Below are positions 1 to 11,411 of a stretch of 64,000 bases of DNA, one piece after another (the stretch's first letter is position 1; every line of letters starts with the position of its first letter). The notes under the pieces were generated by a model. The model was not told where the DNA came from. It saw nothing but the letters and a program-made list of their open reading frames with translations, and did not search any database. The DNA comes from Artemisia argyi (Eukaryota; Streptophyta; Magnoliopsida; Asterales; Asteraceae), in NCBI GenBank assembly GCA_030686995.1, contig CM060707.1, positions 79,775,472 to 79,839,471 of the forward strand, given 5' to 3'. A program made the position numbers and the translations under genes.

Positions 1-1530
1 TGCAAATCCTCATGATTGAGTGCATCTCCCCCCGGGTTATCAAACTCCGGAGGAGTCATGATAAGGTGATCAATGATGGGCTCAGAAGGTATTTCATCAA
101 TATCACTGATGTCTCCATAAGATAAAGAATTTTCATCAGTATTTGAATCACTAAGCCCGGTATTGAGATAGGAATTGAGTGATAGATCATCATTCAATAA
201 GCTTTCACAGAAAAGAATATCCCCCTCAAAATCAAGATAGTTATCATCAACTTCATACAAAGTTAAACTATCTAGGGCAAGGAATGCTTCGACTTCCTCC
301 ATATCATCTTTGAATCAAAGAGATCATCATCACATCCCGATGGAAGTGGATTGGTGTGAGTGAGTTCATCGGCGAACTCCTCGAGAAGAAAGTCAACATT
401 AGAGTAGGGAATGGATGCATCAACATACTCAATGTCTCCATAAGATAAACAATCATTAGTGGAATTAGAGACAGTCTCAATTTGATCATTTGGATTATCA
501 GGAGGTGAAGGAATATCACACGCTTGATCAAAAGTTCCCTGTGACTCTCTCGGGATTGGGACAAGGATCTCAACACTAGACTTTATTAATTCGTCCGATT
601 CCTTATTAGGAACAGTGCTAAGATGCTCATCCTCCATGTTCAGAGAGTGAGTGTGAACTTCAGGTGTGATAACAACAGACTGAGGGAGATGAGAGGAGCT
701 AGCATTCATGGATTGTACAAGTTCCATTTGATCTTCTGCTAGTAATTTCTCTGTCTCATTATTTTCTCCCTGATTTTCAATGGAAAGAATCACAAATGAT
801 GAATCTGACGAACCCTTAAAAAATTGAAGGACATCAAGGGTGTCATCATTATCACTATCATCATCACAGTCTAGAAGAGCAGCTTTATGAAATTTGGCAC
901 GTGTTATAGTTGCTTGTTCTAAGACTAGCAATTCTTCCATGCTCAATTCGTTTCTAGCATCTCGTTCTTCAGCAAGTAATTCTGCCATAGATTTCTCACG
1001 AGAGTCTTGAACCGATGTAGTAACCAACTCCTCCTTAAGTTCTTTTAATATATCAAGAGCCTTTAGTAAAAGGTCTTGCTCAGTATCATGAGGAGTTGTG
1101 TGAATCATATGGTACTGTGGAGGTGGGTCTGAAAATGAATAGTCGTAATTGTTACAAGGAAATGGATTCCTTGTTTGACAATCTGAGCTAGAGTGTGGAC
1201 CTCCACAGTAATCACAACAGTGAACTGATGTGGTTGTGGGTTGTATGTGCTTGAGTCATAATTATTATCAGGAAACTGCTCATAGACAAGCGTTTTTCCC
1301 GATTGACAACCAGAACTGTAATGTGAACCACCACAGTACTCACAACAGTAAAACTTTTGAGTCTCATGGTGTGGTAGCTGATGGAATGAATCAGTGGTGT
1401 CATGGTAGGAATAGGGATTCTGGTTATAGACAGACACGTTTCCTGACTCTACCATGCCACAACCGGGGCAATTGCCACCATTATAAGGATTACCACACCA
1501 ATGGCAAATAAGATGGTGTGGATGAGACAT
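1..1530 (-). pseudogene. Zinc-knuckle/acidic protein of non-autonomous gypsy element, frameshifted copy
   Basis: This is the homologue of the 626-residue protein at 11412-13292. The start is taken at the MSHPH methionine (1528-1530), the start shared by all three copies; longer open sequence upstream is not shared. Zinc knuckles of the form C-x2-C-x3-H-x4-C are visible (CHWCGNPYNGGNC, which has no histidine at the usual place, and CEYCGGSHYSSGC); the third is lost where the frame shifts near 1217 by loss of one base relative to the copy at 18550. The frame continues in 272-1108 (coiled-coil stretch with SMAELLAEE, then an acidic region) and shifts again near 314. The right part is well conserved at protein level with the other copies, so the decay is recent. 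Function unknown; Gag-like RNA binding is an inference from the knuckles. The window edge truncates it. Confidence 0.75.
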
Positions 1531-1816
1531 AGAAAGAATCAAATGTGTATAGAGGGTTAGGGATAAAGAATCAAAAAGGTATGAGGGTAAAGATGGATAT
1601 TTTTGTGGGTTTTGGAAAACATTTTGTACAAATGATAAAGAAAATCTTTTTGTGTTTTTTGTGTTCATTGAAAACTGATTTTAAAATGTTTTCGGGAACA
1701 GTTTTGTTTTTATAAGAAAATAAGAAGATAATATGAACAAGGGTGGTAAATATACAATGGATGTATCTCCCGATTCACTAATCAGAAAAAACTGTTTTAG
1801 AATAACGCGCACAACC

Positions 1817-1834
1817 TCCCCGGCAGCAGCGCCA
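1817..1834 (-). other. Primer-binding site, tRNA-Asp type (LTR A element)
   Basis: On the minus strand TGGCGCTGCTGCCGGGGA lies five bases inside LTR A. It resembles the complement of the 3' end of plant tRNA-Asp, the usual primer of Athila/Tat elements, with one difference from the copies at 6450, 13506 and 33759. Confidence 0.85.
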
Positions 1835-1839
1835 AAAAT

Positions 1840-4800
1840 TGATTGGCTCTGAACGGTCAACCTAAATCAACCACGGATGAGGTCAACAAGGTCAAATGGC
1901 TCAGAATCAATTTCCACGGAGTATAGGGTTTCCCCGGGTCGTTATGTCCTGACGAGGTGTGAATGGTTATCAAACGGGTTTGTGATCGGGTGAATCTGGA
2001 TGGGAAAGGGGTTGTGATTGATTTAACTAAGGAATCTACAGAGAAATAGCTTAAATAAGCTATATGAATGATTACATGAAAGTTAGATACTTAAAAACGT
2101 TTAATATCTAAAAACGTATACGTTCAGATTAAATTTATGCGAACGTACAAAATAAAACGTGAAAACTGAAATCTGAAAACCCCCAGGGGATGAAAATGAC
2201 TTTTTTACAAACTAAAGGATAAAAGAAAATTTTTAGAAAAATAAAATTAATTTTTACATTATTTAATTATTTAATATTAAATAAATACTAATTAATTCTA
2301 ATTATTAATATTTAAAATACTTAAATACAATATAATATTAATTTAATACTAGGAAAATGAAAATAAAATGTCTAAAATTATAAAATAACTAAAAATAAGT
2401 TTTAAAATTAAGAATATGTATTTTTGTCTTTCTGTGATTTTTCTATTAATTAATTATTAATTAAATATTAATTACTTAATTAAACTAATTTAAATTAAGA
2501 AAAATAGAAAATGATTAGTAAAAAGTCTAGAAAAATTCCTAAAATTATTTTACATTATAATAAAGCTAGGAAAAATATAAAAACTAGGTCTTACTTAATA
2601 AAAACTAATTATGCTATTTTAAAGTTAATTATTAATTAATAATTAATAAAACTAATATTAATTCTAATAAATACCAAATGATAATATAAAAATCTGATAA
2701 AATTACTAAAAATACTTTAATATAAAAGGTAATTAATAAAAATATAAAAATGCCAAGTACTTAAAAAAATCTAAAAATGAAAATTAAAATTTAAATAAAA
2801 TTAAATAGAAACTATCACTTGAAATTAATTTATTTTTTCTGGATTTTTCTTTTGGAATTCTATTTTATACCTAAAAAAAAACTAACTTTTGTGAAAATGA
2901 CTTTTTTACAACTTAAAAATAAGCACTGTGGAAGCTTATTTGCTCCACAGTTGACTATTGTTGACCAAGACAAGAAATAGGCTAAAATGGACTTAAGTGG
3001 GACCCACTATGGTTAATTCTGATTCAAACAAGTGTGTTGGACATGTTTAAGCAAGAAAAAGCCAAATGGGACCACTGGATAAGAAATTAAACTAAAATAA
3101 GCACTTCTAAAAACCAAATACTACTCAGAAATGGGACAAACAAAAGGGCCTGATTCAAGTGGGGTCCACAAGGCCTAAGGTCAAACCTATGGTCAATATT
3201 TGAAGTATGCCAGGAGGGGGGTTCAAAGGACCAAAGTTTAGACAAAGGGACCCACTGCGGTGGCCAGAAACCACCACCAAAGTGGTGGTGATGGATGTGG
3301 TGCTGCTGATGCAGGGGAGGTGTTCCTCCCTACAGCCTACTTTGGGGTGATGGTGGGCCCCACAGAAAAATGGTAAAGATGAAACAACAATGGGGCTTCC
3401 AAGATGAGCTGGTAAACTATGATTAGGAACAAGTTTCAAGCTCTGAATGCAAACACAAAATTCTACAAAAATCTTGCTAGTTTTGGAAAAATCTGAAATT
3501 ATGCAATTTGACTTTTGTGAAAAACTACTTATGTTGACTTTATTGAAATTCTAAGGGATCTAAGCTACTGATTATGATGAATTAACCTATATTAAGACTA
3601 ATTTAAGTGAAATTAACAAGTTCTAAGTAAATGGTGGGGTTATGAGATCACCAAACCTCAACAATTAACTGATGGAGGCATTGGAGGGTGATTTTTGACT
3701 TTTGCTTATGGAACCATGTTGTTTTTTCCTAGACTGAGTTAATTAAACCTAAAGTGAGTTATAGCAACTAAAAACAACAGCTGGGATAGTCTATAACACA
3801 GATAAACCATCAATGCCAAACACCCCTTAATGATTGACTGGTTTGAGTTTTGTGAAACAAAATGATGAATTAAACCATGAAACTGGAAATTTAACTAATA
3901 CTAATCAATTATGAGTGTAATTAAGCAAGATTGAACAATAGTTAACCTCTATACTACTAAACACATATTACATAAAAAAAAATTGGACAAATTGCTTACA
4001 ATTGAGCCATGCTTAGAACAAGTGAACCAGGGATCCAAGAACAATCCTAACACTCCCCTTGGAGTTCTAAAACCATAATTTTCCAAAGCCAACTCTGCTC
4101 CATTCTTCTTTCCTCATCTCTACTAATTTTTTTATTTTTCATCTATTTTCTAATAATTTAGCAAATTTGTTTTAATTATTGATTTGAGCTTGTGGAAACT
4201 TGTAAAGCAGCTTAAGTAAGCTTATGAAACAGTGATCACCTCTTCTAACAAACTTAAATTTGAATTGATACTTTACGTAAGAAAATGGTACAAACTGGAT
4301 TCCACTGAATTATTTGAAATTGAAACATAAAACAAGGTTTGATTACAGTGAGATACTTGAAATTACACTTTTAAAGCTAAATTCTACACTATGAAATTGA
4401 GAGTACAAGAAAATGATAAAACTTAACTATTCTACTGACTGCTACTACACTACAGCTACTACTCACTCCATTCTTCATTTTTCTTCACTTTTATAACCCT
4501 TGGAGGTATTCTCTTTCTTTCCCACTCAATTGCAGCCGTTGGATTGCTTCTCTTTGATCCCAACCTTTGAATACTATTTTGGCGGGAAATGGGAGAAAAG
4601 GCAGGTGGGGGTAACTTGGAGTATTTCATGGGAATTAAATGGGTTTTGGAGGTATTGGTATTAGGAGGGGGGACAAGGTATGGGAGGCTGATGTGGAGGA
4701 GGGGGGTTGAGTGTTTTCTAGGATATCAGGCTTCAAGTGGGAGGGGAAGGTGAGTGGTGTTGACTTTGGTTTGACTGGGTGAAGTATTAAAATGGACGGG

Positions 4801-5555
4801 GGAGTATATTTTGGTGGTGGGCTTTTATGGTTGGGCCTTGGGTGTTGGATGTGGGCTTGATTGGGGTAAAGGGTATTAATGGATTGGATTTTAATAACTT
4901 CAAGGGTCCGTTTGGTAAGTATCAAATCACAAGGACCATACATATAATAAGCTGAAATTGAGGGGCTGATTTGTACAAACATCCAAAGTATCTTCAAGGG
5001 TAAAATATGCCAACTTTTAATAGTCCAAAAAATATAATTTTTCACTTTTGGTCCTTCAGGGACTAAAATTGCAAATTATTGAAACTTGAGGGACCAAAAT
5101 GAACTTTTCTCCAAACTTTTCATCCAAGGACCATTTTTGCCAACTTTTGATTTTTCAAAGACTTTTGTTGACTTTTCCATCCAAAAATATTTCCCAGGGA
5201 CCAAATCTGACAAAATTGAAACTCCAGGGACTAATTTTGTAATTTTCCAAAAATTTCCAATTTTTCACCAAATGACAAAATATGACAACTTATGATTGTA
5301 AAAGGACCTTTGGTGATAAATTTCCATATTTTGAATGACCAGGGACTAGTTTTGACATTTTATGAAAGTTGAGGGACTGAAACTGCCAATTTTGTAAACT
5401 TTGTACGTTTTTCATCTGTTTTTACTCATTTTGCATCTAAAACATATAAAACACAATTTTGAATTATTTTTAGTATTTTGATGAATTTCTGAGTGTTTTT
5501 GTATGTTTTGCAGTTCAGATTTGACCAAAAATGATGAGTGTTTGAGCACTCATCA
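1840..5555 (-). repeat. LTR A of the Athila-like non-autonomous family (3716 bp)
   Basis: Bounded by TG...CA, with the primer site of copy 3 on its left and a polypurine-tract sequence on its right, so it is at once a 5' LTR for copy 3 and a 3' LTR for the short internal block 5556-6472. It is nearly identical to LTR D and clearly different from LTRs B and C. It contains an AT-rich stretch (2220-2900), many degenerate AGGGACCAAA motifs (5040-5400), a TATA box and an E2F-type site. Open frames inside it (3155-3439, 4635-5045) recur in LTR D but show no protein-like conservation, and I do not treat them as genes. Confidence 0.9.
4488..4589 (-). promoter_or_regulatory. LTR A core promoter: E2F-type site and TATA box
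   Basis: On the minus strand TTTCCCGCCAAAA (4577-4589) matches the E2F/DP consensus TTTSSCGC; about 80 bases downstream lies TATAAAAG (4488-4495), followed by a pyrimidine/AG-rich start region. The same arrangement recurs in LTRs B, C and D. Confidence 0.6.
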
Positions 5556-5572
5556 ATCCCCCACACTAAAAT

Positions 5573-6020
5573 ATTGCTAGTCCCTAGCAATAAACTGTTT
5601 TGAAAATTTAATGGATTTTAAACTCTTTACCAAAAGCCATCACTTCTAGAGTAGCCAGATGTAATGATTCAAGTAAGAACTATGGTCCACCTGATAACCA
5701 TGTGATTTTGAGCAAACCACCAGCTGTCAACGGATTTGATTAGTCTTTACCAAAATCCGTTTGCTTCTGGACTAGCCAACTCTTGATGGACAAAGTCAAC
5801 ATCTTGGTGAGTTGATTACCAATTATGGATTTTCCACTGCCTTTACCACAAGCCATAATCTTGCGGGCTAGCCAACTCATTCGCTTTTTAGGATATGGCG
5901 AGTTGAGGTACCATACAATTTTGGGCAAATTGCAAGCCATCAACGGATTTGAGATATCTTTACCAAGAGCCGTTTGCTCCTGGATTAGCCAATCCTTTTA
6001 TCGTTTAGACATGGCGGACT
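5573..6020 (-). other. 3' untranslated stem-loop series (copy in the A-B internal region)
   Basis: Contains the TTGCTAG stem-loop next to the polypurine tract (5573-5591) and four repeat units ending in TGGTAAAG (minus strand), each with an inverted repeat, matching those at 40566-40900. Loops and some stem pairs differ between copies while pairing is mostly kept. Confidence 0.6.
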
Positions 6021-6449
6021 GATAACCACAAAAATTTTGAAACTTTAGTGAAAATTTTTTAAAATGTTTGAAAATTTGGCCAAAAACGGGGGTATAAAAT
6101 AGTAAAATGTGAAAAAATCCGCTAGAATAGCGAAATACCCCCCACACTTAGAATGAATATTGTCATCAATATTCAAAGTCCCGGCTATTATGCCGACTCT
6201 TTGAACGTAAAAGGGCAACATTACAAGCTAAATGTGGAAACACCATTTTGTATTTTCACTTTCTTTGTAACCATAGCATGGGGCACTCCCCCACACTTAG
6301 GGTAAAAACCCTATAAGTATGCTACTGTTTTTGTTTACCGAGTCGCTAGCTTGACTCGACCCCGAATTCATTTGTCCTTGGGGAAGCATGATGTGGAAGA
6401 ATTCCAAAGACACTAATCAGAAAAACCGTTTAGATAAACGCGCACAACC

Positions 6450-6467
6450 TCCCCGGCAGCGGCGCCA
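6450..6467 (-). other. Primer-binding site, tRNA-Asp type (LTR B)
   Basis: Minus-strand TGGCGCCGCTGCCGGGGA, five bases inside LTR B; identical to the sites at 13506 and 33759. Confidence 0.85.
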
Positions 6468-6930
6468 AAAATTGATTGAGGCAAAAGCAGTCAACTAAAT
6501 TCAACCACGGATGTGGTCAAACAAGTCAAACTCCTAAGGCTCAATGCTCCGCGGAAGTATAAGGTTTCCCCGGGTCGTATGTCCCGACGAGGTGTGAATT
6601 GTAAACAAACGGTTTCGTGATCGGGTGAAATTGGATGAAAAGGGGTTTATGATTGATTGAACTAAGGAATTTATAATGAAATAGCTTAAACAAGCTATTT
6701 GAATAAGATGAGAAACTAGGAAAAACCAGAAACGATTAAAACCTAAAAACGCGTACGTTACGTTTAAATAAAACGTAAGCGTACGAAATAAAACGTAAAA
6801 ACTGAAATCTGAAAACACCCAGGGGGTGAAAATGACTTTTTTACAAACTAAAAGGTAAAAGAAAATTTTTAGAAAATTAAAATAAATTTTAACCCTAATT
6901 AATTATTTAATATTAATTAAATACTAATTA

Positions 6931-7180
6931 AAGTAAAGTAAAGTAAAGTAACTCCCAATACCGTCTTCCACGGGTTATGGGTCCCAATACCGTCTTCCAC
7001 GGTGTATGGGGGAGGTTGATATGTAGACAGCCTTACCCCTACCTAAGGTAGAGAGGCTGCTTCCGGTTCTACCTAAGGTAGAAAAGGACCTCCAGCCTTT
7101 TGTAGGGAGTGAGGATCGAACCCTTGACCTCTTGGTTGAGAGGCAAGGGGTTTTCCAACTGATCCAACCCTACTTGTTAT
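6931..7180 (-). mobile_element. Au-like (tRNA-derived) SINE in LTR B
   Basis: A 250-bp insertion absent from LTR C and flanked by a 16-bp direct repeat (AATTAAATACTAATTA at 6915-6930 and 7181-7196). On the minus strand it has pol III box A (TGGATCAGTTGG, 7155-7166) and box B (GGTTCGATCC, 7113-7122). Its 3' domain (GGGTAAGGCTG ... CCTCCCCCATAC) resembles the 3' domain shared by Au-type SINEs, and it ends in a TTTAC-type tail (6931-6950). A 29-base segment beginning TCCCAATACCGTCTTCCACG is duplicated in tandem (6953-6981, 6982-7010). Confidence 0.85.
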
Positions 7181-9533
7181 AATTAAATACTAATTATTAC
7201 TAATTATTAATATTTAAAATACTTAAATATAATTTAATACTAATTAAATACTAGAAAAATGAAAATAAAATTTCTAAAATTATAAAATAACTAAAAATAA
7301 GTTTTAAAAATAAAAATAAATGTTTTTGTCTTTTTGTGGTTTTTTAATTAATTAATTACTAATTAATTACTAATTACTAATTAAACTATTTTAAATTAAG
7401 AAAAATACTAAATGAACAGTAAAAATTCTAAGAAAATTTCTAAAATTACTTTATAACATATAAAAGCTATAAAAAATATAAAAACTAAGTTTTACTTAAT
7501 AAAAACTAGATATGCTATTTTAAACTAATTATTATTTAATAATTATTAAAACTAAAATTAATTCTAATTAATACTAAACAACAAAATAAAAATCTAAGAA
7601 AATTATTATAAATACTTTAATATAAGATATAATTAATAAAAATATAAAAATGACAAGTACTTAATAAAAATTTAAAAATTAAAATTAAAATTAAATTACA
7701 TTAAATAGAAACTATCACTTAATTTTAAATTTGTTTTTCTTGATTTTTCTTTTACAAACCTATTTTATACTTAAAAACAATAAACTTTTACAAAAACAAA
7801 CTTTTTATAAGCTAAAAATAAGCAGAATATAAGCTAAAGGTTGAGGCAGTTGACCAAAGTTGACCAGAATGGAAAAATAAGCTAAATCAGCTTAGGTGGG
7901 ACCCACAAGGGTAAAATCTGGTCTAAATAAGATGAGTGAGCATGTTTGAGCAAGTAGAAACCAAAAGGTCTAACAGAATAAGCTAGTAAGCTACAAATAA
8001 GCACTTGATTCTTTGTTTTGCAACTGAAAAGTGGGACAGATTAGAGGCTTTGGTTTAGGTGGGGTCCACAGGCTTTGAGGTCAAACCAAGGGTCAAATGA
8101 GGGACCCTGGTAGGAGGAGTGTTGAATGGTGCAAGGTGGGGGGTTGTGGGACCCACTGGGTGGTTGGAAACCACCACCAAAGGGTGGTGTATGGGTTGAT
8201 GTGCAGCTGCACAGGGCAGCTCTTGCCCTGCAGTTATGTTTGGGGCAAAGTGGGGCCCAATAGAAAAATTGTAAAAATACAAGAACAATGGAAATCCAGA
8301 GTTGAGATGGTAGAGAACCAATAGAAACAAGTTTCACAACTTGAATCAACACACAAAAATCAAAACAATTACCACAACATTTGGAAAAAACTGAAAATGC
8401 AACTTTGACTTTTGCAACAACCTTAAGAACTTTGACTTTTGCTAATTTCTGATTGATCCTACATGCAAAATAAGTTGTTATATGTTGTTTAAAGACCAAA
8501 TTAAGATTAGTATACAAGATTTAAACCAAATGGGTGAGTTTGGGGGTTCCACTGTCCCAACAGTAACTGATAAGGAACTTGTGTGGTGATTTTGACTTTA
8601 GATGCTCAGGGGTGTGTTTTAAATCCTTGAATGTGTTACTAATATCAAAATAAAGTTGCCTAAACTAACAATGCAACAAATAAACCAACACACAGTGGTC
8701 TAAACCACTGTGCCAAACACCCCTCTTGAATGTGCTAAAGCTAGATTTTTGAAGCAAGTGGATGAGTTGAGCTATGAAACTGAAGTTTAACAATGTAATA
8801 TGATAAAAAGAGATGAAATAGGTACAAAAACACTGTCTTAAACAATAAACATCTACAATTCTATATTAAGCTGATTTGGTAGTTTAGTGAGCAATATTGA
8901 GCACCTATGATTATAATGAAATAGAACCAAATTCTAAGCTAAATTACCACTGTAGTACAACAAATGAGCCAAACCACACAGAAACAATAAGCTAATAGGC
9001 ACTTATAAATTAAATGACCAAAAGGTGAGAGTTGAGCTTACATTTGAATCTACTGAGAACTGAGGAACCAAGTATCAATCTACCACCTATAGCCTCCCAA
9101 CAGGCAACTAATACCATGAAATCCCAAAGTGCATCATTCTTCTTGCCTCTTTCTTCTTATTTCTTGATTTTTATATTTTTACTCTATTTTTGTGATTTTT
9201 CTTAGATTTTGAAACAAATCTGTTTAAGAGGTTTTGAAAACTTTAGAAAGCCTAAGATTAAGCTTAAATGAGTTCAAACAAACATCAAACAACAATTTGT
9301 AACAACTTAACAATAATTTGTAATTTTAAATAAAAATAAATAAAAAAAAACTGATTGTGCAAGAGTAAACTGAAATTGATATTAAATTAAGATGGAATTA
9401 CATAAATGAGACTGAGTAAACACTTTTTAAACTAATTTTAACATCTAAAGAACTACATTACATACAATCGACCTAAAGTTACACTAAGAGAAAAATAAAA
9501 ATTAACTACTCTTCTATTCTTCTCTTTTCTCAT

Positions 9534-9636
9534 CTTTTATAGCCTCTGAGGAGTCCCCACAGCTTTCCCACTTCATTCTTGATCGTTGGATTGGTTTAAA
9601 GTGATCCAAGCCTTTAAAATTGCTTTTGGCGGGAAA
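9534..9636 (-). promoter_or_regulatory. LTR B core promoter: E2F-type site and TATA box
   Basis: Minus-strand TTTCCCGCCAAAA (9624-9636) upstream of TATAAAAG (9534-9541). Confidence 0.6.
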
Positions 9637-10615
9637 CTTGGAAAAGGCAGTTGGGTGGGTTAGGTTTGGTAGGTGGATGAATTAATTGAGGAGGGGGTTG
9701 TAGTGAAGGTATTAATGAGTTTGGTGAGGGTTGGTGAGGACTTTGGAGGAGGGGGGAGGGAACCAGTTGCAGAAAATGGGGAAGAGGGGTAGGGGATGAA
9801 CAGTGGACGGTTTTGTGGTGTGGGTTTGACCTGGTGTGTTGACCGGGGTGGGTTTTATTTTAAAATGGGATTGGGCTAGGTTTAGTGGACTGGGGGTTGT
9901 TTGTTATTGGATCAGACTTTGGCTTGTTTAGTTTTTTTGGGTTTGGTTATTTGGTTTGTTTGCTTATTTTGTAGAAAACCACAAGGACCAAATTTGTAAA
10001 GTCCTCAAAGTTAAGGGACTGAAAATGGAAAATTCCCAAAGTAGTCACAAGGGACCATTCATGCATAGCTTCAATAAACCAAGAACCAAAAATGTAATTT
10101 TCCAAAATAAAACGCCCGGGGACCAAATTTGTCATTTTTGCAAAGTCCGGGGACTAAACATGAAATTTCCTCAAAGTTTTCATCCAAGGGTTAAAAATGA
10201 TTTTTGTGAATTCCCAAGGACCAAAATTGATTTTTCATTCAAAATTATCCCACCAGGGACCTTTTCTGCCAATGTTTGAAACTCCAGGGACTTAAACTGT
10301 AAATTTCCAAAACTTTCCAATTTTTCACCAAAGGACTAAATATGATAATTTATAATTTCAAAATGACCTTTGGTGATAATTTTCTATATTTTGAATACCC
10401 AGGGACTAGATTTGTAATTTTATGAAAGTTGGGGGACTGAAACTGCCAATTTTGCAAACTTTGTGCGTTTTTCATTTGTTTTTGCTCGTTTTGCATCTAA
10501 AACATATAAAACACAATTTTGAAATATTTTCAGTATTTTGATGCATTACTGAGTGTTTTTGTATGTTTTGCAGTTCATATTAGACCAAAAATGATGAGTG
10601 TTTGAGCACTCATCA

Positions 10616-11411
10616 ATCCCCCACACTAAACTATTGCTAGTCCCTAGCAATACTGTTTTGAAAACTTGATGGATTTGAAAAACTCTTTACCAAAAGCCAT
10701 CACTTCTGGAGTAGCCAGGTGTAAGAACTGTGGCACACCTGATAACCGTGTGATTTTGAGCAAACCACCAGCTGTCAACGGATTTGAGAAGTCTTTACCA
10801 AAAGCCGTTTGCTTCTGGACTAGCCAGCTCTTGATGGAATAGTCAACATCTTGGTGAGCTGATTACCAATTATGTATTTTCCACGGCCTTTACCACAAGC
10901 CATAATCTTGCGGGCTAGCCAACTCATTTGTTTTCGGGGAGTTGATGAACCATACAATTTTGGGCAAATTGCCAGCCGTAAACGGATTTGATATGTCTTT
11001 ACCAAGAGCCGTTTGCTCCTGGACTAGCCAATCCCTTTTGTCGCTTAGACAAGGCGGACTGATTACCACAAAAATTTTGAAGCACCAGTGAAAAATTTTT
11101 GAAAATTTTTTTTTTGAAATTTTGGCTAAAAACGGGGGTATTATATAGTAAAATGTGATCAAATTCGCTAGAATAGCGAATACCCCCCCACACTAAGCAT
11201 GAATATTGTCCTCAATATTCAAAATCCCGGCTATTATGCCGACATTTTGAACGTAAAAGGGCAACATTACAAGCTAAGCGTGGAAAACACCATTTTGTTT
11301 TTTCACTCTTGTAACCATAGCATGGGGGACTCCCCCACACTTAGGGTGAAAACCCTATAAGCATGCTATTGTTTTTGTTTACCGAGTCGCTAGCTTGACT
11401 CGACCCCGAAT
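10616..11411 (-). other. 3' untranslated region of non-autonomous element 2, with stem-loop series
   Basis: Runs on the minus strand from the stop codon of the zinc-knuckle protein to the polypurine tract. Stem-loops visible on the plus strand: CGAGTC/GACTCG (11383-11402), TAGGGT/ACCCTA (near 11342), GAATATTG/CAATATTC (near 11201-11220), TTCGCTA/TAGCGAA (11164-11180), four TTTACCA...TAGCC units (10685-11040) and ATTGCTAG/CTAGCAAT (10633-10651). All have a counterpart in the autonomous element at 40113-40954. Three polypurine-like (A)AGTGTGGGGG motifs are also shared. No coding sequence seen. Confidence 0.75.

Larger units (their letters stand above)
1..1839 (-). mobile_element. Internal region of a non-autonomous gypsy element (copy 3), cut by the window edge
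   Basis: On the minus strand this block follows LTR A: primer-binding site, short leader, then the zinc-knuckle reading frame. It aligns throughout with 17407-19173 and, more loosely, with 11750-13528. The remaining internal part and the 3' LTR lie left of the window. It lacks any reverse transcriptase or integrase motif. Confidence 0.8.
5556..6472 (-). mobile_element. Coding-free internal region between LTR A and LTR B (LARD-like)
   Basis: This 917-base block has a polypurine tract and 3' untranslated hairpins on its left and a leader with a tRNA-Asp primer site on its right, but nothing between. Compared with 10616-13528 the whole zinc-knuckle frame is missing: sequence matching 10616-11443 joins directly, near 6399, to sequence matching 13452-13528. 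The join shows two or three bases of microhomology (GA/GAA). Left of the join it is diverged from copy 2 (roughly 90%), right of it identical to copy 2. It would be a non-coding element carrying only cis signals. Confidence 0.8.
6473..10615 (-). repeat. LTR B of the Athila-like family (4143 bp, carries a SINE)
   Basis: TG...CA ends. Apart from the 266-bp SINE insertion with its duplication, it is almost identical to LTR C: only about ten differences were seen by eye. It is flanked on both sides by internal-type sequence (primer site on the left, polypurine tract on the right), so it acts as an LTR for both neighbours. A TATA box lies at 9534-9541 and an E2F-type site at 9624-9636. The 158-residue open frame at 8041-8517 is duplicated exactly in LTR C and is not regarded as a gene. 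Confidence 0.9.

Noticed and set aside
3155..3439. 94-residue open frame, also at 20488-20772
   Set aside because: It lies in LTRs A and D in the ACCACC hairpin region; explained as LTR sequence without coding constraint.
4635..5045. 136-residue Pro/Ser-rich open frame, also at 21977-22387
   Set aside because: Upstream U3 sequence of LTRs A and D; GC-rich low-complexity composition, no start context.
6931..7180. tRNA gene
   Set aside because: Pol III boxes A and B are present, but the sequence does not fold as a tRNA, has a SINE 3' domain and target duplications.
8041..8517. 158-residue open frame repeated exactly at 14831-15307
   Set aside because: Both lie at the same place in LTRs B and C, which are near-identical by recent duplication; composition and lack of conservation in LTRs A and D argue against a gene.
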